64,000 nucleotides of DNA from Ruminococcus sp. (lineage in GTDB: Bacteria > Bacillota > Clostridia > Oscillospirales > Ruminococcaceae). Positions 53,487-60,940 of this stretch are shown in pieces. Numbering within the stretch: position 1 is the first letter of the stretch; the number at the start of each line of letters is the position of its first letter. The translations under genes and the position numbers were made by a program. The notes under the pieces were generated by a model. That model ran no database searches, had not been told where the DNA came from, and saw only the letters and a list, made by a program, of their open reading frames with translations. The DNA is taken from contig SVNP01000005.1 of NCBI GenBank assembly GCA_015066805.1, positions 53,538 through 117,537 on the forward strand, given 5' to 3'.

Positions 53487-54563
53487 ATGCAGGACAGATA
53501 TTTTCTCGGTGGTGCTTCTCCCGAAGGCTTTTACTCGGATTTTCCAAAGGAACAGGCGATGCGGTATGGGTTCTTGCTGAAAGGTGGGCCGGGTACGGGT
53601 AAATCTACTTTGATGCGGACGGTGGCATCGGTTTTTGCGGATGAACGGGTATCGCTGTACCATTGTGCTTCCGATCCCCGCTCACTGGATGCGGTGGTAC
53701 TGGAGGACAGAGGGGTATTTCTGGCAGATGCTACCGCACCCCATGAAATGAGTGTTTCTCTGCCTTTTGTGACAGGGGAGCTGGTGGATCTGGCAAGGGC
53801 ACTGGACCCTGTGAGCTTAGCGGAACACAGCGAGGAGATCCGCAGTGCTTCGGCGGAAAACGGTATGCTGCATCGGGAATGCCGCAGTGTATTGGGGGCG
53901 GTTGCTGCTATGCGTACTGTTTCTATGAACATTGGTGAGGAGGCTTTGCACAAAGAAAAGCTTTCTGCCTTTGCTGCAAGACTTTGCAAGCGGCTGATGC
54001 CCAAGGGAGTACGTCGCGGCGGGGAGATGGGTGAGATCCGCTATCGGCAATGCAATGCCTGCACACCTCAGGGGGATCTGCTGCTGGTGCCTGAGGATCA
54101 TGGCATTGTACACATCAAGGACAGTTACGGTGCCGCTGCCTGCTTTTTGATCAGCCGCTTTGCCGATCTGCTGACCCATGCGGGGATCGGTTGTGTACTC
54201 AGCCGTGATTTGCTGCTGCGTGATAAGCCTGCGGTGCATCTGCTGGTGCCGCAGTGCAAATTGGCAATGGTGAGCTGTGTTCTGCCCCAGGAGCATGAAA
54301 CACAGGTGGTCAGCACCATTGATCTGCAGCGGTTTTATCACAACGAATTGCTTCGCAGACAACGCAGCTTGCACCGCTTTGCCGAGAAAAACGAAAAACT
54401 GCTCCGACAGCGGGCAATTACGCTGCTGCAGGAGGCTCTTGCGGTACATGATGTACTGGAAAAACCGTATATCGCAGCCCAGAACCGTGCTGTTTTGGAG
54501 GATATGACCGCTGATATCTGCCATGCCATTCGCAGCAGATTTCCAAAAGAGTACAAAATGTGA
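53487..54563 (+). CDS. P-loop ATPase, PRK06851-like
   Basis: 358 residues. FLLKGGPGTGKSTLMRTV is a Walker A loop near residue 33, after the family-like FLGGASPEGFYSDF. The rest aligns by eye with the uncharacterised Firmicutes ATPases called PRK06851, including CASDPRSLDAVV and DATAPHEM. Function unknown; sometimes linked to spore or envelope genes. Upstream in-frame starts at 53457 (GTG) and 53466 (ATG) would add MERWWFF-type residues that look non-coding, so 53487 is preferred, with moderate certainty. Confidence 0.72.
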   Translation: MQDRYFLGGASPEGFYSDFPKEQAMRYGFLLKGGPGTGKSTLMRTVASVFADERVSLYHCASDPRSLDAVVLEDRGVFLADATAPHEMSVSLPFVTGELVDLARALDPVSLAEHSEEIRSASAENGMLHRECRSVLGAVAAMRTVSMNIGEEALHKEKLSAFAARLCKRLMPKGVRRGGEMGEIRYRQCNACTPQGDLLLVPEDHGIVHIKDSYGAAACFLISRFADLLTHAGIGCVLSRDLLLRDKPAVHLLVPQCKLAMVSCVLPQEHETQVVSTIDLQRFYHNELLRRQRSLHRFAEKNEKLLRQRAITLLQEALAVHDVLEKPYIAAQNRAVLEDMTADICHAIRSRFPKEYKM

Positions 54564-54583
54564 ATGACTCGGTACAAATCGCA

Positions 54584-54637
54584 TTGACAAACGCCGGAAA
54601 TCGTGCTATAATAAAACAACAGTTTTATACAAACTGT
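54584..54637 (+). promoter_or_regulatory. Promoter and start-site dyad of the zincin-dockerin gene
   Basis: TTGACA (54584-54589), 17-base spacer, TATAAT (54607-54612). A seven-base dyad ACAGTTT/AAACTGT (54619-54637) lies at the start site. A further hairpin GCTGTACC/GGTGCAGC (54651-54674) sits in the leader before GGGAGGA. Confidence 0.75.
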
Positions 54638-54693
54638 AAAAAAGAAAGAAGCTGTACCATCCCCTCGGTGCAGCGAAACAGGGAGGAATCACT

Positions 54694-57414
54694 ATGCGAT
54701 TATCTCGGCGCATCCCCGCCTTGCTGGCAGCAGGCACAATGATGTTGGGCGCAATGCCCTACATGGATCTCACCGATACCGTTTCGGCAGATGTTACCTA
54801 TCTGGCAAGAGATCCGTTTTTCAATTACAGCAGCGGCTACAACTACTATGAGTCGGAGCATTTCCAGTTCATCTGGGGCAACAGCGGCGATGCTGCTTCC
54901 GTTACCACAGAGTTTTTGCAGCAGAATGCCGCAAATCTGGAGGAATGCTGGGATGTATTCATGGTTGATCTGGGAATGGAGCCTCCTTCTCAGTCCGTGA
55001 ATCTTTCCATGCGCGACGGCAACCACTACAAGACCAATCTGTACATTTCCGGCACAGGTCTTTCCGGCATGGCTGATGACTGGGCTTATATGTCCTATGA
55101 TAACAACGGTTATGCTTATCTGTTCTGCTGTGTGGGTGCCATGCAGTACAATCCGCCCTCCTGGGTGCTGCCCCATGAGTTCGGTCATGCGGTGACGGCA
55201 CATCAGCTTGGTTGGAATTCCAACAAATACTCCTATGCCTGGTGGGAGAGCCTGGGCAACTGGTTCCGTGAGCAATGGCTGTATGCTATCTCCGAGGAGC
55301 GCGGTTGGATCAATGATCCTTCTCAGGGCTACGGCACGGATTTCTTTGAGACTTATCTGAAGAATATGTGCTTTACCTCTCCGCTGGGCAGAGATTACTA
55401 CGCTGCCTGGCCTTTCCTGCAATATCTTACCGAGAATCCCGACAATCTGGCGGGCTACGGCAATACCTTTGTTCGCACCATGCTGCAGCAGGGTCAGGTG
55501 GATGAATACCCCTATGCTATGATCGAGCGTCTGGCAGATGCTACTTTGGCTGAAACACTGGGCCATTATGCAAAGCGTATGGCTACACTGGATTTTGCCC
55601 ATCAGGAATCCTACCGCAAGCGTCTGGATCAGCTTCTTTCTCAGGGTGAGTGGAACTGGCAGCAGATCTACACCATGCTGGAGCTGGTGGATGATACTGC
55701 CAACACTTATGCGGTTCCCACTGAGCGTGCCCCTCAGGAGGCAGGTGTGAATGTTTGTCCTCTGACCATTACAGGTGATACCATTACCGTTACGCTCAAC
55801 GGTATGTCTGATCTGGACGGTGCCGATTGGCGTGCTTGTATCGTTGTGGAGGATGCAGCGGGACAGTCCCACTACTCCGGGCTGTTTGCAGACGGCGAGA
55901 CTGCCAGCCTGACCGTTCCTGCCAATGCGGTTTCCGCATATCTGACTGTTGTGGCAACGCCTGATGCATCTCTGCACTGCCCTTGCGGTCTGACCTGGCA
56001 CACCGATGATTCCGAGTTCAATGAGCAGAATCATCCCTTTACCGAAAAGCATCGCTACCCCTATCAGGTCACCATTGAGGGTGCAGGCATCAAGACCCGT
56101 ACCATCAACACCAACTGGGGCAGCTTCCACAGCAATGGCGGTGGCTTTGTGGCTTCCTCCGCAAGAGTGGATGCCAGCGTGTATGTAGGCCCCAATGCCT
56201 GCGTGCTGGGCAATGCTACCGTGACCGGCAATGCTGTCATTGATGGCTATGCCATCATTGCGGAGCGTGCAAACATCTCCGGCAATGCTTATGTGGGCGA
56301 TTACGCTATGGTCATGGGCAATGCCACTGTGACCGATAATGCAAAGGTCATTGAAAGTGCCTGCATTTATGGCAATTACAAGATCTCCGGCGAGGCTGTT
56401 GCCAAGGGTGTGGCATTCTGTATGGTAGACGGTACACTTAACGGCCAGGGCATTGTAGATGGCGATTACTACGATGACAGCAGCAATACCGTCAATGCCG
56501 GTACCTGCTACGGCTGGTGGAATACCCAGACCTATTGCAGCAATCGTCCCTACACCGATGGTTTGTATCTGGCATATGATTTTGATTCTGACAGCAGTGA
56601 GATCGCAAAAGAGCGTTACAACAGCACTTATGCTTATAACATGGGCGCACAGTGGGAGGCTTCCCGTACCGGTGCAACGGGCGTTATGACCTTTGACGGT
56701 GCAAACGATTATCTGGATGTGGATGATGCCATTGCTGCCTTTGATACGGTGAGTATGCACTTCAGTACCCTGTGGAGAGGCGGCTCCGACAACCAGAAGC
56801 TGTTCTACATTGGTGATGCTGATACCTACTGCTACTTTACCCCACGCAACAGCGATGGCGTGGCGGCTCTGGTATACAACCGCGGCGAAGGTGAAGTGGT
56901 TGTGGCTGCTAATCAGGCGCTGGCTTTGGGTGAGTGGTCTTTGGTGACGGTTGCTGTGGAAAACGGCGCACTGTCCATGCAGATCAACAACGGCAATGTA
57001 TTCAGCTCCGCAGGCAACGGCTATACGCTGTATGATGTGATGGATCTTTCTTCTCCCGTGGCACAGTCTGTATCTATGGTAGGTGCAGGCCCCGAGGGTG
57101 ACTTCTACAACGGTTCTCTGGATTTCTTCCGTGTATATCACAAGCCTGTTTATCAGGAAGTCATCAACTACGGTCAGAGCGAGGAGATCACTGAGGATAT
57201 TGATCCTCCCGCTACCGCACACCGCGGCGATGTGAACTGCGACGGCTATGTAAAGGTGGATGATGTCATCCTGCTGAACCGCTATCTGGCTGAGGATACG
57301 ACCATCACCATTACCGCACAGGGCTTGTATAATGCCGATATGAACGAGGACACTTATGTGAATACCGATGATCCTACGGCGATCCTGAAGTATCTTGCCG
57401 GTATTGACTACTGA
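54694..57414 (+). CDS. Secreted zincin with left-handed beta-helix, LamG and dockerin
   Basis: 906 residues. Signal peptide about 1-32. The N-terminal part (about 35-330) is zincin-like: PHEFGHAVTAHQL puts HExxH at 161-165 and WESLGNWFREQW could give a third ligand; it resembles the uncharacterised DUF6055 group. A stretch of hexapeptide repeats (about 483-580, ASVYVGPNACVLGNATVTGN) should form a left-handed beta-helix. A LamG-like lectin sandwich spans about 623-823 and a type I dockerin 845-906 with GDVNCDGYVKVDD. Probably a docked metallopeptidase or glycan-binding protein. GGGAGGA precedes the ATG. Confidence 0.82.
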   Translation: MRLSRRIPALLAAGTMMLGAMPYMDLTDTVSADVTYLARDPFFNYSSGYNYYESEHFQFIWGNSGDAASVTTEFLQQNAANLEECWDVFMVDLGMEPPSQSVNLSMRDGNHYKTNLYISGTGLSGMADDWAYMSYDNNGYAYLFCCVGAMQYNPPSWVLPHEFGHAVTAHQLGWNSNKYSYAWWESLGNWFREQWLYAISEERGWINDPSQGYGTDFFETYLKNMCFTSPLGRDYYAAWPFLQYLTENPDNLAGYGNTFVRTMLQQGQVDEYPYAMIERLADATLAETLGHYAKRMATLDFAHQESYRKRLDQLLSQGEWNWQQIYTMLELVDDTANTYAVPTERAPQEAGVNVCPLTITGDTITVTLNGMSDLDGADWRACIVVEDAAGQSHYSGLFADGETASLTVPANAVSAYLTVVATPDASLHCPCGLTWHTDDSEFNEQNHPFTEKHRYPYQVTIEGAGIKTRTINTNWGSFHSNGGGFVASSARVDASVYVGPNACVLGNATVTGNAVIDGYAIIAERANISGNAYVGDYAMVMGNATVTDNAKVIESACIYGNYKISGEAVAKGVAFCMVDGTLNGQGIVDGDYYDDSSNTVNAGTCYGWWNTQTYCSNRPYTDGLYLAYDFDSDSSEIAKERYNSTYAYNMGAQWEASRTGATGVMTFDGANDYLDVDDAIAAFDTVSMHFSTLWRGGSDNQKLFYIGDADTYCYFTPRNSDGVAALVYNRGEGEVVVAANQALALGEWSLVTVAVENGALSMQINNGNVFSSAGNGYTLYDVMDLSSPVAQSVSMVGAGPEGDFYNGSLDFFRVYHKPVYQEVINYGQSEEITEDIDPPATAHRGDVNCDGYVKVDDVILLNRYLAEDTTITITAQGLYNADMNEDTYVNTDDPTAILKYLAGIDY

Positions 57415-57432
57415 GTCGGATTGTGTTATAAT
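57404..57432 (+). promoter_or_regulatory. Promoter of barnase/barstar, inside the end of the zincin gene
   Basis: TTGACT (57404-57409) lies in the last codons of the zincin gene; TATAAT (57427-57432) follows a 17-base spacer. The -10 is the first arm of the terminator hairpin at 57430-57469. A transcript starting near 57439 would begin inside that arm and so could not refold it completely. Confidence 0.6.
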
Positions 57433-57469
57433 TGCAGGAGAGTACATTTGTGCTCTCCTGCAATTTTGT
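57430..57469 (+). terminator. Terminator of the zincin gene
   Basis: AATTGCAGGAGAG (57430-57442) and CTCTCCTGCAATT (57453-57465) form a perfect 13-base stem with a 10-base loop, followed by TTGTTT. It ends the upstream transcript while overlapping the promoter of the next unit. Confidence 0.85.
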
Positions 57470-57486
57470 TTAAGGAGTGTTTTACC

Positions 57487-58065
57487 ATGTTCAAGCGAGT
57501 TTTCTCCGTGCTGCTCACTTCGGTTCTGCTAATGCTTTGCGGCTGTATGACCACCATGCCCGATGAGACCCTGTCCTCCGATTCCCAAGGCAGCAGTTAT
57601 TCTCAGGCAGATGCGACCACTACCACCACCACGACTTCCACTACAGAAACCACATCAGAAACCACTACACAGGAAACCACCATCTCCATTGAAACGACTA
57701 CGGCCTTGCTGCCGGATCCCAACGGCAGCTACACCACCAAGGAAGATGTTGCTCTGTATTTGTACACCTACGGTGAGCTGCCACAGAATTTCATCACCAA
57801 AAAGGAGGCCCAGTCTTTGGGCTGGCAGGGCGGTTCTTTGGAGCCTTATGCCCCCGGATGCTGTATTGGCGGCAGCTATTTCGGAAACTATGAGGGTCTG
57901 CTGCCCAAGGAAAGCGGCCGCAGCTACTATGAATGCGATATCGACACGCTGGGCGCAAGCAGCCGTGGCCCGAAACGCATTGTGTATTCCAATGACGGAC
58001 TCATCTACTACACAGCCGATCATTATGAGAGCTTTGAGCTTTTGTACGGCGATCCCGACGCTTAA
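57487..58065 (+). CDS. Lipoprotein-type barnase ribonuclease
   Basis: 192 residues. A signal peptide with lipobox-like LCGC at about 17-20 is followed by a Thr-rich linker (about 39-72) and a barnase domain (about 80-190): DVALYLYTYGELPQNFITKK, EAQSLGWQGG, IGGSYFGNYEGLLPKESGR. The catalytic residues known from barnase are kept: Glu in YECDID, Arg in GPKRIVYSND and His in YTADHYESF. It cuts single-stranded RNA and would be toxic inside a cell. ATG 57487 follows TAAGGAG; the frame from 57421 runs through the terminator. The barstar gene follows directly. Confidence 0.9.
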   Translation: MFKRVFSVLLTSVLLMLCGCMTTMPDETLSSDSQGSSYSQADATTTTTTTSTTETTSETTTQETTISIETTTALLPDPNGSYTTKEDVALYLYTYGELPQNFITKKEAQSLGWQGGSLEPYAPGCCIGGSYFGNYEGLLPKESGRSYYECDIDTLGASSRGPKRIVYSNDGLIYYTADHYESFELLYGDPDA

Positions 58066-58076
58066 GGAGAAACAGC

Positions 58077-58364
58077 ATGAAAGTATTTATTCTTTGTGAA
58101 CGAATCCACACGAAAGAGGATCTCCATGAGATCCTGCAGACAGCTTTGTCTTTGCCGGGGTATTATGGCAGAAATCTGGACGCTTTGTTTGATTGCCTGA
58201 CCGATCTGGCAAAGCCGGTACATCTGGTGCTGTGCGATTTCCCTCGCCTGCAGGCTGCAATAGGGGAGTATGCTTCCGCTTTGACTGCCGTTTTAGAGCG
58301 TGCTGCCGAAGAAAACAGCCGTTTTTCCTTTGAAATGGCACCTAGAGATGTTCTTTTTGGATAA
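58077..58364 (+). CDS. Barstar-family ribonuclease inhibitor
   Basis: 95 residues, cytosolic. LPGYYGRNLDALFDCLTDL matches the barnase-binding helix of barstar, including the YYG turn, the Asp of NLDAL and the Asp of LFDCL that fill the barnase active site. The preceding IHTKEDLHEILQTALS also follows barstar. It should protect the producer from its own barnase before export. AAGGAG lies before the ATG, 11 bases after the barnase stop, so the two are one operon. Confidence 0.93.
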   Translation: MKVFILCERIHTKEDLHEILQTALSLPGYYGRNLDALFDCLTDLAKPVHLVLCDFPRLQAAIGEYASALTAVLERAAEENSRFSFEMAPRDVLFG

Positions 58365-58379
58365 ATTTGCAGAAAACTC

Positions 58380-58408
58380 TTGCAATTTTATGGGAAATAT
58401 GTTATAAT
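58380..58408 (+). promoter_or_regulatory. Promoter of the 74-residue protein and yegP-like genes
   Basis: TTGCAA (58380-58385), 17-base spacer, TATAAT (58403-58408). It lies just after the barstar stop, so the downstream pair is a separate unit. Confidence 0.75.
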
Positions 58409-58440
58409 GTAGCTACCAAGATATAAGGAGGACTCCACCA

Positions 58441-58665
58441 ATGGATATCAAGGCAAAAATCGAAGAGCTTGTTGAGAAGATCAAAGGCGATGATGCTCTG
58501 AAGGCACAGTTTATGGAAGATCCCGTTAAGGCACTGGAAAAGCTGACCGGTAAGGATCTGCCCGATGATAAGATCGACGCTGTGATCGACGGTATCAAGG
58601 CAAAGCTGGCTGCCGGCGATGTGACCGAGAAGCTGGGCGGCTTGTTTGACAAGTTCAAGAAGTAA
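58441..58665 (+). CDS. Small helical protein of unknown function
   Basis: 74 residues, charged and helical: MDIKAKIEELVEKIKGDD, FMEDPVKALEKLTGKDLPDD. The DPVKALEKLTG segment faintly resembles leader regions of nitrile-hydratase-type (NHLP) and Nif11 peptides, but there is no double-Gly site, core peptide or modifying enzyme nearby. AAGGAGG is ahead of the ATG. Followed by the YegP-like gene after 33 bases under the same promoter. Confidence 0.72.
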   Translation: MDIKAKIEELVEKIKGDDALKAQFMEDPVKALEKLTGKDLPDDKIDAVIDGIKAKLAAGDVTEKLGGLFDKFKK

Positions 58666-58698
58666 TGTACCAAACAATTTTGAAAGGATGTGTTCCCC

Positions 58699-59076
58699 AT
58701 GGGCAAGTTTGAAATCAATGCAGGTAAATCCGGCTTCGGCCTCCGCCTGAAGGCAGGCAACGGCGAAATCATCGCAACCGGCGAGACCTATTCTTCTGTG
58801 GATTCCGCAAAGAACGGCGCTGCAAGCATCGCGAAGAATGCTCCCATCGCAAATCTGGAGGATCAGACTGTAGAGGGCTTTGAGAAGCAGAAGCACCCCA
58901 AGTTTGAGGTGTATCAGGATAAGGCAGGCGAGTATCGCTTCCGCCTGAAGGCTGCCAATGGTGAAATCATTGCAGTCAGCGAAGGCTATGTTGCCAAGGC
59001 AGGCTGTCTCAATGGTATTGACAGCGTACGCAGAAATGCTGTGGATGCTCCCGTCATTGAGCCGAAGGAAGACTGA
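58699..59076 (+). CDS. YegP-family (DUF1508) double-repeat protein
   Basis: 125 residues made of two repeats: residues about 1-55 with GFGLRLKAGNGEIIATGETY and SAKNGAASIAKNA, and about 63-120 with YRFRLKAANGEIIAVSEGY and GCLNGIDSVRRNA. This is the DUF1508/YegP fold, an uncharacterised small protein family. The start at 58699 (MGKFEI) has AAAGGA upstream. Own terminator follows. Confidence 0.9.
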   Translation: MGKFEINAGKSGFGLRLKAGNGEIIATGETYSSVDSAKNGAASIAKNAPIANLEDQTVEGFEKQKHPKFEVYQDKAGEYRFRLKAANGEIIAVSEGYVAKAGCLNGIDSVRRNAVDAPVIEPKED

Positions 59077-59090
59077 TTTTCAGCATACGA

Positions 59091-59128
59091 AAAACCGCTG
59101 TTTGCAATCGGACAGCGGTTTTCTTGTT
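59091..59128 (+). terminator. Terminator after the YegP-like gene
   Basis: AAAACCGCTGT (59091-59101) and ACAGCGGTTTT (59112-59122) form an 11-base stem with a 10-base loop followed by CTTGTTTG. Confidence 0.82.
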
Positions 59129-59156
59129 TGTATTATACAGGAAAGGAACTTTTTTG

Positions 59157-60431
59157 ATGAACCATACACTTTTTCCTCACGCACCAAGAGGATGGAATAG
59201 CTGGGATTGCTACGGTGCTTCCGTGACAGAGGACATTGTTCGGAAAAACGCTGAATATATGGCAAAGCATCTGAAACAGTATGGCTGGGAGTATATTGTT
59301 GTGGATATCCAATGGTATGAGCCCACAGCCGATTCTCATTCCTACCACCCCTTTGCTCCTCTTTGCATGGATGCCTACGGCCGATTGCTGCCCGCTGAGA
59401 ATCGTTTCCCCTCTGCGGCAGGGGGCAAGGGTTTTGGGCCTTTGGCAGAGTATGTGCATTCTCTGGGGCTGAAGTTCGGCATCCATATGATGCGGGGTAT
59501 TCCCAGACAGGCGGTGCATCAGGATCTGCCGGTTTACGGTACGGCTGTGACGGCAAGACAGATCGCAAAACCAGACAGCATTTGTATGTGGAATACCGAT
59601 AACTACGGTGTGGATCCCCAAAAGGATGGCGCAAGAGCCTACTATGACAGCATTTTCCGGTTGTATGCCCAATGGGGTGTGGATTACATCAAATGTGACG
59701 ATATCGCACGAGAGTTTCCTCACGCAAAGGAGGAAATGCAGATGCTTTCTGATGCCCTTCGTGGCTGCGGCAGAGATATGCTGCTGAGTCTTTCCCCCGG
59801 GCCTGCCCCTGTGGAGGAGGCGGAGTTCCTGAAATCTGTGGGCAATATGTGGCGCATTACCGATGATTTCTGGGATCAGTGGCCGCTGCTGTATGCGATG
59901 TTCGAGCGATGCGAAAAATGGTGCATCCATACCGGAAACGGTCATTGGCCGGATGCCGATATGCTGCCCGTAGGTGCCATTTTGCAGGATTACGGCAAGG
60001 AAAACCGCACGAAGTTTACGGAAAACGAGCAGGTCACTATGATGACCCTGTGGAGCATTTTCCGTTCGCCGCTGATGATCGGTGGTGAGTTGACTGCGCT
60101 GGATGATTTTACCACCGGCTTGCTCACCAATGAGAAGATTTTGCAGATGCATGAAAAGGCACGGCATGCACATCCCTTGTGGCGCAGAATTGTAGATGGC
60201 AATGAGATCATTGCATGGATTGCAAGCTGTGCGGATGGCGGTGAATATCTGGCGGTGTTCCATTGCGGAGAAGCTGCCTGCCGTGTGGAAATTTCTCTTG
60301 CAGAGCTGGAAATAGCGGCATCTGTGGAAGCATTGGAGCTTTGGCAGGGTACCAAGCAGCAGATCTTCGATACCCTTTCTGTGGAGCTGCCCGTGCATGG
60401 TGCGTGTGTGTATCACTTGCGTACATTGTAA
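59157..60431 (+). CDS. GH27 alpha-galactosidase, cytoplasmic
   Basis: 424 residues, no signal peptide. APRGWNSWDCYG at the N-terminus, the nucleophile Asp in VDYIKCDDIA and the acid/base Asp in WRITDDFWDQW, plus CMWNTDNYG, fit GH27. It removes terminal alpha-galactose from imported oligosaccharides such as galactomannan fragments, which would fit the GH26 mannanase encoded earlier. The ATG at 59157 follows GGAAAGGAA; a frame to 59124 overlaps the terminator. Confidence 0.9.
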   Translation: MNHTLFPHAPRGWNSWDCYGASVTEDIVRKNAEYMAKHLKQYGWEYIVVDIQWYEPTADSHSYHPFAPLCMDAYGRLLPAENRFPSAAGGKGFGPLAEYVHSLGLKFGIHMMRGIPRQAVHQDLPVYGTAVTARQIAKPDSICMWNTDNYGVDPQKDGARAYYDSIFRLYAQWGVDYIKCDDIAREFPHAKEEMQMLSDALRGCGRDMLLSLSPGPAPVEEAEFLKSVGNMWRITDDFWDQWPLLYAMFERCEKWCIHTGNGHWPDADMLPVGAILQDYGKENRTKFTENEQVTMMTLWSIFRSPLMIGGELTALDDFTTGLLTNEKILQMHEKARHAHPLWRRIVDGNEIIAWIASCADGGEYLAVFHCGEAACRVEISLAELEIAASVEALELWQGTKQQIFDTLSVELPVHGACVYHLRTL

Positions 60432-60437
60432 AAAATC

Positions 60438-60476
60438 AAAAACCGAAGGAGTATGTGGGCTCCTTCGGTTTTTTGT
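60438..60476. terminator. Bidirectional terminator between GH27 and the spoVT end
   Basis: AAAACCGAAGGAG (60439-60451) and CTCCTTCGGTTTT (60460-60472) form a 13-base stem with T-runs on both sides. It ends both the GH27 gene and the convergent recombinase/SpoVT reading frame. Confidence 0.9.
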
Positions 60477-60940
60477 TATGCTTCCATCTGTCTGCCAAGG
60501 AACTGTGCTGCGGCAGAAATCAGGGAGCATTGCAGATCGGTGGGGGCACCTGCTGCACGGTCGGCGGGATCCAGAAATGCAACCGCACCTGTGACATCGC
60601 CTGCTGTCAGAATGGGCAGGCATGCCAGTGCGGTACGGGCAACGCCTTCCACAGGGCGCAGCCGAGGACTTTCCGTGGCTTTGCCGTGGTAGCCTTTTCT
60701 GGATTCCATCATATCCTCCAGTTCAGGGGAGATACGTCTTTCCATGAATTCTTTCTTTTGTGTGCCCGAAACTGCCACTACATGATCCCGATCAAATACA
60801 AGAACGGGACAGCCTGCCAGCTTCTGCATGATTTCCGCTACCTGCACTGCATTTTCGCTCATCTCGCCCAATGCCGAATACTTGCGAAAGATCACTTCAC
60901 CATCTGCACTGGTGTAGATTTCAAGGGGGTCGCCGTCACT
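60476..60940 (-). pseudogene. spoVT: SpoVT without its first ~30 residues
   Basis: 154 codons matching SpoVT from GDPLEIY, the second half of the AbrB/SpoVT swapped-hairpin DNA-binding domain, through the GAF-like ligand-binding domain (VLVFDRDHVVAVSGTQKKEF) to QMEA. The missing part should start MKATGIVRRIDDLGRVV-like and bear the start codon and first beta-hairpin. Without it the DNA-binding fold is incomplete. The missing 5' part is predicted beyond the right edge of the window, at the far end of the element. Confidence 0.8.

Noticed and set aside
58441..58665. RiPP precursor peptide
   Set aside because: No double-Gly or cleavage site, no core peptide and no modifying enzyme nearby; only weak similarity to NHLP/Nif11 leaders.
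38883..60431. Apparent shift in codon choice (more GCT, TTG, CGG) compared with 11-38 kb, as sign of transfer
   Set aside because: Impression only; not computed, and the genes include core functions such as tsaD, rsmI and cysK.
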